A stretch of DNA of 64,000 nucleotides from Nanosyncoccus sp963544575 (GCA_963544575.1 CAUUFZ010000003.1:1-64000), one strand, 5' to 3'; shown: positions 24,885 through 34,039, numbered from the stretch's first letter. Numbers and translations are program-made. The notes: generated from the letters alone by a model not told the origin.

Positions 24885-25487
24885 TTAATATTCTCCTTGA
24901 CGGATGCGTTTTTTGGCAATAAGCATAAGTTTTTCGATATCTTCATACTCAATGACATTTATTGCATCCTGGAAGCTAAACCATTTGATGCCATTCATCC
25001 ATTTTTCTTTGGTTGGGCGTTCGGTAGTATCAAGTGAACGTACGAGATAAATCTGCGTAGTCATTAAGACTAATTTATCAATTCGACGATACTTGAAGTG
25101 GATTTTTCCGAGCCAAGAGAGAACTTGGATGTGGTTCAGACCGGCTTCTTCGCCAATTTCGCGAATAGCGGTCTGTTTTGCGGTTTCACCGGGTTCGATA
25201 TGTCCTTTTGGGATAGTCCAACGGTTTTTCGAATCTTGGATGAGTAAAACTTCAATATCTTTTTTATCTTTGGTCAGTCGAAAAACGATGCCACCAGAGG
25301 TCGGTTCGCGGACAATTTCTTTGATGGTTGGTTTTTTCTTAAGGATTTTTTGTTGAAGTTTTTTGAGATTGGAGTCGCGAGAATTTCGAGTCTTTGGGGT
25401 AAATGCGCGACGAGAATCAGTTTTGGCCTTTGGTTTAGTCTTCTTGAGGTTTTTCACCTTCGACTGAACTGGTCTTTGATTGTTCAT
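24885..25487 (-). CDS. Nudix hydrolase
   Basis: A pyrophosphohydrolase acting on nucleoside-diphosphate-linked substrates; which one is not evident. The Nudix box matches fully: GHIEPGETAKQTAIREIGEE followed by AGL (about residues 116-138). The first 75 residues form a very basic Lys/Arg-rich extension. The start at 25487 is chosen for the AAGGAACAA site; it lies inside the 3' end of nusB (53-bp overlap). It belongs to the rpmF-nusB-nudix-rnc operon. Confidence 0.88.
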   Translation of the reverse strand: MNNQRPVQSKVKNLKKTKPKAKTDSRRAFTPKTRNSRDSNLKKLQQKILKKKPTIKEIVREPTSGGIVFRLTKDKKDIEVLLIQDSKNRWTIPKGHIEPGETAKQTAIREIGEEAGLNHIQVLSWLGKIHFKYRRIDKLVLMTTQIYLVRSLDTTERPTKEKWMNGIKWFSFQDAINVIEYEDIEKLMLIAKKRIRQGEY

Positions 25488-25929
25488 TTGTTCCTTCAGA
25501 TTTCTCGAACCCAAGCTGTTTGTAAGCGGTACCGAGAACACCATTGACGAACTTAGATGAATTTTCTGAACCAAAAGCTTTAGCTAGTTCAACAGATTCG
25601 TTGATGGCAACTTTTGGTGGCACAGCTTGAGCTTCGAGCTCATAGAGCCCAAGGCGCAAAATATTACGGTCAATCGCGGCAATAGAGGCGAGTGGCCATT
25701 CTGGTGCTAATGGATGTAATTCTTGATCAAGTTTTTCTTGATGTTCCAAAATACCCTTGGTGGTATTGATAATAAAATCAGTATCACCAACGGCTTTAAC
25801 GTATGGTTCGATATTTTTTGCGATAATAACATTAATGTCGGCTGTAGCGTCGCCCGCCAAACTTCTCACCTCATATTCATAGAGGCTTTGAAGGATAATA
25901 ATTCTGCCAAGGTGCCGATTACTTGCCAT
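25435..25929 (-). CDS. nusB: Transcription antitermination factor NusB
   Basis: RNA-binding factor of the rRNA antitermination complex, 164 residues. The all-helical family pattern is seen: ASNRHLGRIIILQSLYEYEV at the start and NILRLGLYELEAQAVPPKVA with INESVELAKAFGSENSSKFV in the C-terminal half. An acidic tail of about 25 residues overlaps the Nudix gene. Its start overlaps the rpmF stop by one base. Confidence 0.95.
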   Translation of the reverse strand: MASNRHLGRIIILQSLYEYEVRSLAGDATADINVIIAKNIEPYVKAVGDTDFIINTTKGILEHQEKLDQELHPLAPEWPLASIAAIDRNILRLGLYELEAQAVPPKVAINESVELAKAFGSENSSKFVNGVLGTAYKQLGFEKSEGTNEQSKTSSVEGEKPQED

Positions 25930-26129
25930 TATTTTTCGCTTTTCTTTGTCTTTTTAGTAGCTTTAACTGCGGTTTTAACAGTTTTAACTTTAAGATTTGG
26001 GGTTTTCTTAGCAGTTTCGAAAGCCTTAACAGGTGATTTCTTGTTAACTGCACGAGCTAAGACAAGACGAAGGTGGCTACGGCGTAGACCAGTCTTTCTT
26101 GGGCTGCTTTGCTTTTTAGGTTCAGGCAT
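25929..26129 (-). CDS. rpmF: 50S ribosomal protein L32, cysteine-free (bL32)
   Basis: 66 residues. The start MPEPKKQSSPRKTGLRRSHL matches the L32 pattern (PKRKTSPSRRGMRRAHW). The family zinc cysteines are absent; instead a Lys/Thr/Val-rich tail follows from about residue 35. AAGGAGCATTTA precedes the ATG. The place next to rnc is typical for rpmF. Confidence 0.88.
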   Translation of the reverse strand: MPEPKKQSSPRKTGLRRSHLRLVLARAVNKKSPVKAFETAKKTPNLKVKTVKTAVKATKKTKKSEK

Positions 26130-26165
26130 TAAATGCTCCTTGTTAATATATAAATTTGTATTATT

Positions 26166-26194
26166 GTACTATAAAAACCCGTGGTTTGCAAGAA
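26166..26194 (-). promoter_or_regulatory. Promoter of the rpmF-nusB-nudix-rnc operon
   Basis: TTGCAA, 17 bp, TACAAT on the minus strand just before rpmF. Coordinates are accurate to a few bases. Confidence 0.65.
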
Positions 26195-26248
26195 AAATCA
26201 GAGCGGGTGAGAGATTTTTTCGCGGATTTTTGAGAAAAATTTTTAGAT

Positions 26249-28591
26249 TTAGGCCACGATGCTAACGAGGCGCGTATTTGGTGGGAAAATAATTTTTCGT
26301 GGTTCCCCATTCAGGTATTTTTGAACATTTTCGTCGGCTAGCGCAACCTTTTGAATTTCTTCCTGAGAGATATCGGTCGGGAGTTGTAACTTAGCGCGGA
26401 CCTTTCCGTTTACTTGAATGATATATTCGGCGGTCTCGCTGACTAAGGCCGATTCATCGTAGGTTGGCCAAGAAATGTCGAACCCGAGTGTCTCGAGCAT
26501 TTCAGAAGCGAGATGTGGGGCAAATGGATAGAGTAACTTAGCGAGTACCACTAGGTCAGCCTGGGCGGCGCCGTTTTTATAGAGATGATTAACAAATTCC
26601 ATGAGGGCGGCCACTACGGTATTAAAGTTCGCACGATTCATATCGTCGGTGGCTTTTTTGATGGTTTTATGGCGAGCCATAAGATTAGTCTCGTCGTCGA
26701 CCTTAGTGGTGGTATTTTCAAGATATACTAGATTAAAACAGCGATTCAAGAAGCGGTAAACACCACCAATAGCCTTGGTGCTCCAAGCGGCATCCTCATT
26801 GTAAGGACCGATGAAAAGTTCATAAGTGCGTAGTGTATCAGCACCGTAACCCGAGTCAATTACATCGAGTGGATCGATGACATTGCCCTTAGATTTACTC
26901 ATTTTTTTGCCATCTGGCGCATTGATGTAACCGTTATAAAGTAAGGTCTTGACTGGCTCTTCGAAAGGCAGCAAACCTAAATCATGGAAGAACATGGCCC
27001 AGAAACGCACATAGAGAAGGTGAGCGACAGCGTGGTCACCACCGACATAGATATCGGTCGGAGCCCAGTATTTGACAGCCTCTTGATTCCAAGCATGCTC
27101 TTTGTCATTAGGTGAGGTATAGCGCCAGAGATACCAAGAAGAACAAGCGTAGCCGTCAAGAGTATCAGTCTCACGCGTCATTTCCTCACCATTAATAATG
27201 ACCTTTTTCCAATCTTCAGCCTTAGCAAGAGCGGAACGGCCGGTACTATCCGGTTTGTAATCAGTGATGTCCGGCAAGACTACGGGTAATTGATCCTCTG
27301 GAATCGCATGAGGATTACCGTCCTTATCATAGGCAATTGGAATTGGACAACCCCAGTAGCGTTGACGAGAAATCAACCAGTCACGCATGCGATAAGTAGT
27401 GCGAGGGGCGGCAATCTGATCTTTTTCAAGATCCTTAGTGATTTTTGCCTTGGCTTCCTCAGAGGTGAGACCGGTATAGTCGCCAGAGTTAATTAAGATT
27501 TCATTTTCATCAATCACGGTCTTGATTTCAAGGCCATACTTTTCGGCAAAAGCCTGGTCACGGTCATCATGAGCTGGCACCGCCATCACGGCGCCCTCAC
27601 CATAACCGATTAAGACATAGTCGGCGACATAGATTGGCATTTTGACACCGTTAACTGGGTTAATAGCGTAGCTTCCAGTGAAGACGCCGGTTTTTTCCTT
27701 GTTTTCTTGGCGTTCGATTTCGGATTTTTTAATAGCGTTTTTGGCATATTCTGCCACTTCGGCTTTTTGATCTTCCGTAGCAAGCTCAAGAGCAAGTGGA
27801 TGTTCTGGTGCGAGCACTAAGAAAGTAGCACCAAAGATTGTATCAATGCGCGTAGTAAAGACTTTAATCTGATGTGCAGAATCGGCCACCTGGAAGACCA
27901 CCTCTGAACCGACAGACTTGCCAATCCAGTTTTTCTGCATGGTTTTGATTTTCTCTGGCCAGTCGAGGCTATCAACATCAGCGAGTAGGCGGTCAGCATA
28001 ATCCGTGATTTTGAAGAACCATTGCTTCATTTTCTTCTTCTCAACTTCGGTACTGCAGCGCCAACAATGACCATTTTCTACCTGTTCATTAGCAAGGACA
28101 GTTTGGTCATTCGGACACCACCACTGATAGCTTTCCTTCTGGTAGGCTAGACCATTTTTAAATAACTGCAAGAAACACCACTGGGTCCATCGATAATATT
28201 CAGGATCGGAAGTATTAATTTCACGCGACCAGTCAATGGCAAAGCCAAGACGCTGAGCTTGTTTACGGAAATTTTCAGTATTGATACGAGTAGCTTCTTT
28301 TGGGGAAACACCGGTCTTAATTGCATAATTTTCGGCTGGTAAACCAAAAGTATCGTAACCAAATGGACGTAGAACATTATAGCCATTCTGAGAATAAAAA
28401 CGTGCTAAGGCATCGACAATAGAAAAATTACGCACGTGTCCCACATGAAGACCTGCACCAGATGGGTATGGGAACATTTCGGCGAGGTATTTTTTCGGTT
28501 TGTCAGAATTTTCCTCTGCCTTGTAGGTTTCCTGTTCGGCCCAAATTTTTTGCCATTTTTGTTCGATTTTTAAGGGATTATAACGTTCCAT
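26249..28591 (-). CDS. leuS: Leucyl-tRNA synthetase
   Basis: Class I aminoacyl-tRNA synthetase charging tRNA-Leu, 780 residues (shorter than the usual 810-880). The HIGH motif is HVGH in GAGLHVGHVRNFS (about residues 47-59), the zinc-finger-like WCPNDQTVLANEQVENGHC is present, the editing domain includes TRIDTIFGATF, and KMSKS appears in GKKMSKSKGNVIDP. It ends with the anticodon-binding and C-terminal domains. It begins directly after the TrmH-type gene (AGGAG before the ATG), so the two form an operon. Confidence 0.97.
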   Translation of the reverse strand: MERYNPLKIEQKWQKIWAEQETYKAEENSDKPKKYLAEMFPYPSGAGLHVGHVRNFSIVDALARFYSQNGYNVLRPFGYDTFGLPAENYAIKTGVSPKEATRINTENFRKQAQRLGFAIDWSREINTSDPEYYRWTQWCFLQLFKNGLAYQKESYQWWCPNDQTVLANEQVENGHCWRCSTEVEKKKMKQWFFKITDYADRLLADVDSLDWPEKIKTMQKNWIGKSVGSEVVFQVADSAHQIKVFTTRIDTIFGATFLVLAPEHPLALELATEDQKAEVAEYAKNAIKKSEIERQENKEKTGVFTGSYAINPVNGVKMPIYVADYVLIGYGEGAVMAVPAHDDRDQAFAEKYGLEIKTVIDENEILINSGDYTGLTSEEAKAKITKDLEKDQIAAPRTTYRMRDWLISRQRYWGCPIPIAYDKDGNPHAIPEDQLPVVLPDITDYKPDSTGRSALAKAEDWKKVIINGEEMTRETDTLDGYACSSWYLWRYTSPNDKEHAWNQEAVKYWAPTDIYVGGDHAVAHLLYVRFWAMFFHDLGLLPFEEPVKTLLYNGYINAPDGKKMSKSKGNVIDPLDVIDSGYGADTLRTYELFIGPYNEDAAWSTKAIGGVYRFLNRCFNLVYLENTTTKVDDETNLMARHKTIKKATDDMNRANFNTVVAALMEFVNHLYKNGAAQADLVVLAKLLYPFAPHLASEMLETLGFDISWPTYDESALVSETAEYIIQVNGKVRAKLQLPTDISQEEIQKVALADENVQKYLNGEPRKIIFPPNTRLVSIVA

Positions 28592-29125
28592 TTAGCTCCT
28601 ATTTTCTATATTATAACACTTTAATTCATAGAGTATCATCCCAGTGGCCACTGAAACGTTAAATGATTCTTTGCGGCCAACCATAGGAATTTCAACAAAA
28701 TGGTCGCATAACGCCTTGAGCTCGTCGGAAATACCCTCAACTTCCTCTCCGAGAATTAGAACAATTTTTTGTCCAATTTGGTTTTGAAAGTTAGGTGAAT
28801 TTATCTGGATTAGACGTGGGTCGTTAAAATTATTTTCTAGGCCAACTAGCTGGAAGCCTTCTGCATGATAATCCTCTAAGATCTGAATGATATTATCAGT
28901 CGCCGCTAGGTTAAGATAAGCCTCAGCGCCAAGCGCGGTTTTATGGATTTTGGCGGTAATATTCTCGGCGATATGTGGCAACTCCTTCGATACGGGAAGC
29001 GGAGTAGGAGTGTAGCCAGAGAAAATAACTCTTTCCGCCCCCAGGCCCTCAGCGGTGCGCAAAATCGCCCCCACATTTAAAATCGAGCGAATATTATGCA
29101 AGATTAGATGAATTTCCCGTGACAT
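28592..29125 (-). CDS. TrmH/SpoU-family RNA 2'-O-methyltransferase
   Basis: A SPOUT-fold methylase, 177 residues without an extra N-terminal domain. The three motifs are seen: NIRSILNVGAILRTAEGLGA (residues 11-30), LILGEEVEGIS and IPMVGRKESFNVSVATGMIL. This size fits TrmL-like wobble-base or TrmH-like tRNA enzymes, but the exact substrate cannot be read. The start is six bases after a TATAAT box, so the mRNA is predicted leaderless; it drives leuS too. Confidence 0.85.
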   Translation of the reverse strand: MSREIHLILHNIRSILNVGAILRTAEGLGAERVIFSGYTPTPLPVSKELPHIAENITAKIHKTALGAEAYLNLAATDNIIQILEDYHAEGFQLVGLENNFNDPRLIQINSPNFQNQIGQKIVLILGEEVEGISDELKALCDHFVEIPMVGRKESFNVSVATGMILYELKCYNIENRS

Positions 29126-29131
29126 ACTATC

Positions 29132-29137
29132 ATTATA
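29132..29137 (-). promoter_or_regulatory. Leaderless -10 element of the TrmH-type gene and leuS
   Basis: TATAAT followed by six bases and the ATG at 29125. Divergent from the LOG-gene promoter 30 bp away. Confidence 0.65.
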
Positions 29138-29162
29138 CTAGATAGAAAACAGTTATGTTTAA

Positions 29163-29171
29163 TGTTATAAT
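29163..29171 (+). promoter_or_regulatory. Leaderless extended -10 of the LOG-family gene
   Basis: TGT-TATAAT (29166-29171 is the hexamer), then seven bases to the ATG at 29179. Confidence 0.65.
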
Positions 29172-29178
29172 TAAGCTT

Positions 29179-29889
29179 ATGGATAAAATAACATTAAACT
29201 GGTTAAATGAGCTGAAAGATAATAATATCGCTGGACCTGATATAGACCGCTCGATGGCTTACGCCAAGGACCTCCTAAAGGGGTTGTCGACGATTAGTCA
29301 ATTCTCCCAAGGGGTGACAATTTTCGGTTCTGCTCGAACTAAAGAAAAAGACGTTTATTATCAAAAAGCCATGAAGCTTGGCCGCCTACTCGCGGAAAAT
29401 GGTCACCCAGTGATTACTGGTGGTGGTCCTGGAATTATGGAAGCAGCGAACCGTGGTGCCTTCGAATATGGCGGTCGATCGGTCGGCTTAAATATCATTT
29501 TGCCACACGAGCAAAAAATTAACCCATATCTTACTGACACTATGGAATTTCACTACTTCTTCGCTCGAAAAGTGATGTTAGTAATGTCGAGTAAGGCTTA
29601 CGCTTTCTTCCCTGGTGGTTTCGGTACCCTAGATGAACTTTCCGAAGTTTTGATGCTAATGCAGGGGAAAAAGATGCCGAAGATGCCATTTTTCTTCATC
29701 GGTAAGTCATATTGGAAGCCGCTGATCAAGTTTTTCACCAACAAAATGCTGAAAGAAGGCATGATTAAGAAAGAGGACCTGAAGATTTTCAAGGTCACGG
29801 ACGATGTGCGTGAAGTGGTGGTTGCTGCAAATAAGATTGGTCACCTGAAAATTGATCAAAATATCTATAATACTTTCAAATCGGTCTAG
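29179..29889 (+). CDS. LOG-family protein (TIGR00730-like)
   Basis: 236 residues. The signature motifs GGGPGIMEAANRGA and PGGFGTLDELSEVLM define the LOG / lysine-decarboxylase-like family, whose characterised members are nucleoside 5'-monophosphate phosphoribohydrolases. The natural substrate here is unknown. The start at 29179 is preferred over 29155 because the promoter -10 lies between them; the upstream ATG would not be transcribed. Confidence 0.85.
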   Translation: MDKITLNWLNELKDNNIAGPDIDRSMAYAKDLLKGLSTISQFSQGVTIFGSARTKEKDVYYQKAMKLGRLLAENGHPVITGGGPGIMEAANRGAFEYGGRSVGLNIILPHEQKINPYLTDTMEFHYFFARKVMLVMSSKAYAFFPGGFGTLDELSEVLMLMQGKKMPKMPFFFIGKSYWKPLIKFFTNKMLKEGMIKKEDLKIFKVTDDVREVVVAANKIGHLKIDQNIYNTFKSV

Positions 29890-29920
29890 ATAGCTTAAAA
29901 ACAATTTAAGGTTTAACAAA

Positions 29921-29950
29921 AATAGAGCCAATGAAGCTCTATTTTTTTGT
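29921..29950. terminator. Bidirectional terminator between the LOG gene and the PfkB kinase gene
   Basis: AATAGAGC-caatgaa-GCTCTATT with T tracts on both sides; the two genes converge here. Confidence 0.88.
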
Positions 29951-29969
29951 TCTATTTTTAGATTTCAGG

Positions 29970-30896
29970 CTAAAGTCTTTGGATTGGCATGGGATGAAGA
30001 TCTTCATCACCGTAAAGCGTACCGGCTTGGGCGCCGATATAAGAAATCACCGAGGTGGCATTAGCGGCCGCGAAAATTAGAGCATCTTTGAATTTTTTAC
30101 CATCCAGGATGGCTGATAAAAATCCTGCACCAAAGGCATCGCCTGCCCCGGTGGTGTCTTTCGGAGTCTTCATTTCATATTCCGCCAAACGATAGGTCTC
30201 TTTACCATTCGTCGCAATCGAACCACGTGCTCCGGCGGTAATAATCACGGTTTTAACATAACGAGCTAATTTGACCAATAATTCTTCGAGGATTTCCCCG
30301 CTGATCAAGGTTTTCGCTTCTTTTTCATTCAAGATTAGCACATCGACATCTTGAAGTAGACCTAAAAGCTTCTTCTTTTCGGCAATCTCTTCCATGCCGG
30401 GGTTCCACATAATCTTAATACCTTTTTCTTTAGCTTTTTCAAAAAACTTCAGCGCGGTATTCATATCACCATTCAGACTGGTAACATAGAGCCAATCTGG
30501 GTTAGATAGATCGAGGTCAGAGGCTTCGAGTTTAGTAAAGCTTTCCGAGGCGCCACGACAAGTTAAAATCGTACGCTTGCCGGTTTCAGAATCGAGCAAA
30601 ATTACCGAAATACCGGTCTTCTTGCGCGTAAAATTCAAGTAGCTAGTATCAACGTTTTCGTTTTGGAGAAAATTTAAAATGGCATTGGCTGCACTATCAC
30701 GACCAAAATTAGAAATCACGATAGTTTCGTGACCATGTCTAGCAAAATTCGTGGCAGCATTGACCGCACCACCACCAACTTCGAAACTGTTTTTATCAAT
30801 CGTCAGCTTTTCACCGGTCTTAATTTCGCCGAGATCATTATGGTCAATCATGTAGATATCTTGCAAGACACTACCGAGACAAACTACCCGACTCAT
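29970..30896 (-). CDS. PfkB-family carbohydrate kinase
   Basis: A sugar or nucleoside kinase of the ribokinase family, 308 residues. The N-terminal VGGGAVNAATNFARHGHETI (substrate side) and C-terminal KDTTGAGDAFGAGFLSAIL (ATP/anion hole, catalytic Asp) motifs are intact. The substrate cannot be assigned from sequence. It overlaps the Rpe-like gene by four bases, in a small operon with rpe and rpiB. Confidence 0.88.
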   Translation of the reverse strand: MSRVVCLGSVLQDIYMIDHNDLGEIKTGEKLTIDKNSFEVGGGAVNAATNFARHGHETIVISNFGRDSAANAILNFLQNENVDTSYLNFTRKKTGISVILLDSETGKRTILTCRGASESFTKLEASDLDLSNPDWLYVTSLNGDMNTALKFFEKAKEKGIKIMWNPGMEEIAEKKKLLGLLQDVDVLILNEKEAKTLISGEILEELLVKLARYVKTVIITAGARGSIATNGKETYRLAEYEMKTPKDTTGAGDAFGAGFLSAILDGKKFKDALIFAAANATSVISYIGAQAGTLYGDEDLHPMPIQRL

Positions 30897-31552
30897 AGGA
30901 AGACTCCACGTTTTTTAGCTTCTGCCACTAGGGCCTCGTAGGCGGCCTTTTTATCTTCAGGTTGAGACAAGGCAGATCCAACATTAATCACATTCACTTC
31001 ATAATTAGCCAGAGCGCGAACATTAGTCAGATTAGCACCGCCATCCCAACCAATTTCAATATCAGGCTTGATACTGCGAATAATTTTGACCTTTTCGGCC
31101 TGCAAAATATCGGCCTTGGCGCCCTGCTGACCGAGATTGCCAGCAAAAATCAGAGCATGGTCGGCGACTTCGAGATATTTTTTAATTAGACCAGGATAAG
31201 TGGTCGGAAGAATTGCGACCCCGGCCTTAATTCCGGCTTTTTTCAGCTGGTCGAAGATTGGTAATAAATCTTCAGAAGCTTCGGCGTGAAAAATCGCAAG
31301 GTGCGGACGTAAACGCAAGACTTCTGATAAGTGGTCGCTCGGACGAATAGCCATGATATGTAGGTCAAATTGAATACCGTTCGGTAGCTGAGAAATTGAA
31401 TTTTCTGGCACGCTACGATTCGGCGTAAAAGTGCCGTCCATCAGATCAATCTGAATGCGCTTAGCAAACGAAATATAGGCCTTCATCTGCTCAACAAAAA
31501 CATTCGTGTCATCGGTTAAAATCGTTGGTACGATAATTGTGTCCTCACCCAT
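30893..31552 (-). CDS. Ribulose-phosphate 3-epimerase-like protein
   Basis: A TIM-barrel epimerase of the Rpe family, 219 residues, acting in the non-oxidative pentose phosphate pathway if orthologous. The metal-site region is IQIDLMDGTFTPNRSV, followed by FDLHIMAIRPSDHL and, at the phosphate site, GWDGGANLTN. These differ enough from classical Rpe (HxDxMDGxFVPN, VDGG) that a related sugar phosphate is possible. An AAAAAGGAAAAAT site precedes the ATG. It is next to rpiB. Confidence 0.78.
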   Translation of the reverse strand: MGEDTIIVPTILTDDTNVFVEQMKAYISFAKRIQIDLMDGTFTPNRSVPENSISQLPNGIQFDLHIMAIRPSDHLSEVLRLRPHLAIFHAEASEDLLPIFDQLKKAGIKAGVAILPTTYPGLIKKYLEVADHALIFAGNLGQQGAKADILQAEKVKIIRSIKPDIEIGWDGGANLTNVRALANYEVNVINVGSALSQPEDKKAAYEALVAEAKKRGVFL

Positions 31553-31563
31553 ATTTTTCCTTT

Positions 31564-32031
31564 TTAGTAAATATTTTCCTCATCTAGGCGCTGATTACGA
31601 CGAATGTAGCGTTCTTCTGGAATAAATGGCTCTTCTAAAAATCCTGTGACGGACGCCTTAATTTCTTCCTCTGACATATAGTCTGAAGAAAGACAGAGGA
31701 CGTTGGCGTCATTATGCTTGCGGCCGATACGAGCGAGAGATTCCGTGTAGCCACAGATTGCACGAATGCCACGGAAGCGGTTGGCTTGAATCGAAATACC
31801 GTGAGCGGAACCGCAAATCAGAAAGCCGCGTGCGGTAGGGTTTTCGCGCACCGCACGAGAGACGGCAATTGCAGAATCATTAAAATCGTCGCCTGGCTGA
31901 ATCGTGAGCGGGCCGAGATCATTCACTTCAATATTCATTTCAGGATGTTGATTTTGATATTCGGCCAAAAAAGTCAGAAGACGTTGCTTAACAGTAAATC
32001 CGCGGTGATCAGAGGCGACGTAGAGTTGCAT
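31564..32031 (-). CDS. rpiB: RpiB/LacAB-family sugar-phosphate isomerase
   Basis: 155 residues, probably ribose-5-phosphate isomerase B. LYVASDHRGFTVKQRLL at the start, ICGSAHGISIQANRFRGIRA at the active-site Cys region and ESLARIGRKHNDANVLCLSS are family features; the usual GTGIG is GSAHG here. The ATG at 32031 has AAAGGAATAA before it; the longer TTG form is unlikely. It follows gapA by one base. Confidence 0.82.
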   Translation of the reverse strand: MQLYVASDHRGFTVKQRLLTFLAEYQNQHPEMNIEVNDLGPLTIQPGDDFNDSAIAVSRAVRENPTARGFLICGSAHGISIQANRFRGIRAICGYTESLARIGRKHNDANVLCLSSDYMSEEEIKASVTGFLEEPFIPEERYIRRNQRLDEENIY

Positions 32032-32032
32032 T

Positions 32033-33034
32033 TTATTCCTTTCCAAAATCAGCAGTTAATTCGACGAGACGATTAGAGTAGCCCCATTCATTGTCATACC
32101 AGGCCACAATCTTAATTAAATCACCGTCCACCACATCAATAAGCGGAAGATCAACGATACAGGAATGTGAATCACCACGATAATCAGATGAAACAAGCTC
32201 TTCATTTGAAACTCCGAGAATACCTTCGTAGAATGGCTCGCTGGCAACTTTTTCGAAAAGCTGAGTAAGTTCTTCCTTGGTAGTAGGACGAGAAAGTACC
32301 GCGGTAATATCAGCAAGTGAAACTACAGGGGTCGGGACGCGAATCGAAAGACCATTAAATTTATCCTTGAGGGCTGGAATAGTTAAGGCCGCAGCTTTCG
32401 AGGCACCGGTGGTGGTAGGCACGATATTTTCAGCAGCCGAACGTGCTTCACGAAGATCCTTCGCTGGTGCATCGAGTAGACGCTGTGAACCAGTATAAGA
32501 ATGTACTGTGGTCATCATGGCTTTTTTCACACCAAAATTATCTTCAAGCACTTTCATAATTGGCGCAATACAGTTCGTAGTGCAAGAAGCGTTGGAAAGA
32601 ATCTTATCTTCCTTGGTAACTTCACCTTCGTTCACGCCGAGCACGATAGTTTTAGCACCTTCGCCCTTGGCTGGAGCAGAAATTACTACCTTGCGAGCGC
32701 CGGCGGTGAGATGAGCCTTGGCTTTCTCTGGATCAGTAAAGAAGCCAGTGGATTCGATTACTACATCTACGCCCAATTCACCCCAAGCGATATTAGCTGG
32801 ATCCTTTTCGGAAAAGACACGGATTTTTTTGCCATCCACGATAATATTTTGATCATCAAAAGTCACTTCACGACTGTAAGTACCATAACTGGAATCATGC
32901 TTGAGAAGAAAAGCGAGCGTTTTAGTGTCGGTCAAATCATTGATAGCTACAACTTCGAGATCACGTCGCATCAAAGCAATTTTTAGAGCATTTCGACCAA
33001 TGCGGCCAAAACCATTGATTGCAATTTTAATCAT
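32033..33034 (-). CDS. gapA: Glyceraldehyde-3-phosphate dehydrogenase
   Basis: A glycolytic NAD-dependent enzyme, 333 residues. The Rossmann start IKIAINGFGRIGRNALKIAL and the active site SNASCTTNCIAP with Cys151 are intact. AAAAAGGAGGAAA directly precedes the ATG at 33034. It heads a gapA-rpiB-rpe-pfkB group of sugar-phosphate genes. Confidence 0.97.
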   Translation of the reverse strand: MIKIAINGFGRIGRNALKIALMRRDLEVVAINDLTDTKTLAFLLKHDSSYGTYSREVTFDDQNIIVDGKKIRVFSEKDPANIAWGELGVDVVIESTGFFTDPEKAKAHLTAGARKVVISAPAKGEGAKTIVLGVNEGEVTKEDKILSNASCTTNCIAPIMKVLEDNFGVKKAMMTTVHSYTGSQRLLDAPAKDLREARSAAENIVPTTTGASKAAALTIPALKDKFNGLSIRVPTPVVSLADITAVLSRPTTKEELTQLFEKVASEPFYEGILGVSNEELVSSDYRGDSHSCIVDLPLIDVVDGDLIKIVAWYDNEWGYSNRLVELTADFGKE

Positions 33035-33051
33035 TTTCCTCCTTTTTCTTT

Positions 33052-33060
33052 TATTATAGC
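33052..33060 (-). promoter_or_regulatory. Extended -10 promoter of gapA
   Basis: TGC-TATAAT on the minus strand, about 18 bp after a TTGTTT -35 candidate, close to the gapA ribosome binding site (short leader). Confidence 0.65.
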
Positions 33061-33083
33061 ATAAGAGAGTTCCTGAAAACAAA

Positions 33084-33112
33084 AAAATACCACCCTGAAG
33101 AGGTGGTATTTT
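33084..33112 (-). terminator. Terminator of rpsL-rpsG
   Basis: AAAATACCACC-ctgaa-GAGGTGGTATTTT symmetric hairpin. Confidence 0.88.
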
Positions 33113-33124
33113 CGTACTCGTAAC

Positions 33125-33604
33125 TTAAGCGCGAGCAAAGTGAGCGAAAGCACGGTTGGCTTCGGCCATGCGGTGAGTGTCTTCCTTTTTCTTGAAGGCA
33201 GCACCGGCACCATTGAAAGCGTCAACGATTTCAGCTTCGAGACGGCGTGAGTATGGCATACCCTTGCGTGAGCGAGCTGATTGCACGAGCCAAGAGAAGG
33301 CAAAGTGCATTTGACGGTGACCAGAAATTGGGAATGGAATTTGGTAGTTAGCACCACCGACACGGCGGGATTTAACTTCAAAATCTGGAGAAACGTTAGC
33401 GACAGCCTTTTCAAGGACTTCCACTGGATTCTCAGAGTTCAATTTCTTGGCAGCACCTTCGATAGCAGCATAAACTGCGCGTTCAGAAGCCTGCTTTTTA
33501 CCATCAAGCATTGACTTGTTAATCAAGCGTTGAACGAGAACTGACTGATACTTACGATCTGGAAGAACTTTACGTTCGAGAGATTTGGTAGTTTTACGTG
33601 GCAT
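33125..33604 (-). CDS. rpsG: 30S ribosomal protein S7 (uS7)
   Basis: Head-assembly protein, 159 residues. It starts MPRKTTKSLERKVLPDRKYQ and has VKSRRVGGANYQIPFPIS and GAAFKKKEDTHRMAEANRAF. It is second in an rpsL-rpsG unit; fusA and tuf, its usual partners, do not follow. Confidence 0.98.
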   Translation of the reverse strand: MPRKTTKSLERKVLPDRKYQSVLVQRLINKSMLDGKKQASERAVYAAIEGAAKKLNSENPVEVLEKAVANVSPDFEVKSRRVGGANYQIPFPISGHRQMHFAFSWLVQSARSRKGMPYSRRLEAEIVDAFNGAGAAFKKKEDTHRMAEANRAFAHFARA

Positions 33605-33606
33605 AA

Positions 33607-34020
33607 TTACTTACCCTCCTTCTTAGCACCGTACTTAGAACGGCCTTGCTTACGACCATTAACACCTTGAAGGTCGAGAGTACCACGAACGATGTGATAG
33701 CGGACACCTGGAAGGTCAGGCACACGACCACCACGCACGAGCACTACAGCGTGTTCCTGAAGGTTGTGACCTTCACCACCGATGTAAGCCCAGACTTCTT
33801 GACCGTTAGTAAGACGCACACGAGCGACCTTACGAAGAGCAGAGTTAGGTTTCTTTGGGGTTTTGGTAGTAACCTTGATACAAACACCACGCTTGAAAGG
33901 TGAAGCTTGGTTGTAGTAACGAGTTTTAAGAGTGTTGACGATAGAACCAAGGGCTGGTGACTTAGACTTTCTAGCAGCAACCTTACGAGGTTTACGGATC
34001 AACTGATTAATTGTTGGCAT
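33607..34020 (-). CDS. rpsL: 30S ribosomal protein S12 (uS12)
   Basis: Decoding-centre protein, 137 residues. MPTINQLIRKPRKVAARKSK, TKTPKKPNSALRKVARVRLT, the Asp-containing PDLPGVRYHIVRGTLD are typical. Lysines associated with streptomycin response in other species are present (KKPNSALRK). Confidence 0.98.
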   Translation of the reverse strand: MPTINQLIRKPRKVAARKSKSPALGSIVNTLKTRYYNQASPFKRGVCIKVTTKTPKKPNSALRKVARVRLTNGQEVWAYIGGEGHNLQEHAVVLVRGGRVPDLPGVRYHIVRGTLDLQGVNGRKQGRSKYGAKKEGK

Positions 34021-34039
34021 TAGTTTCCTCTTGTGTTAT

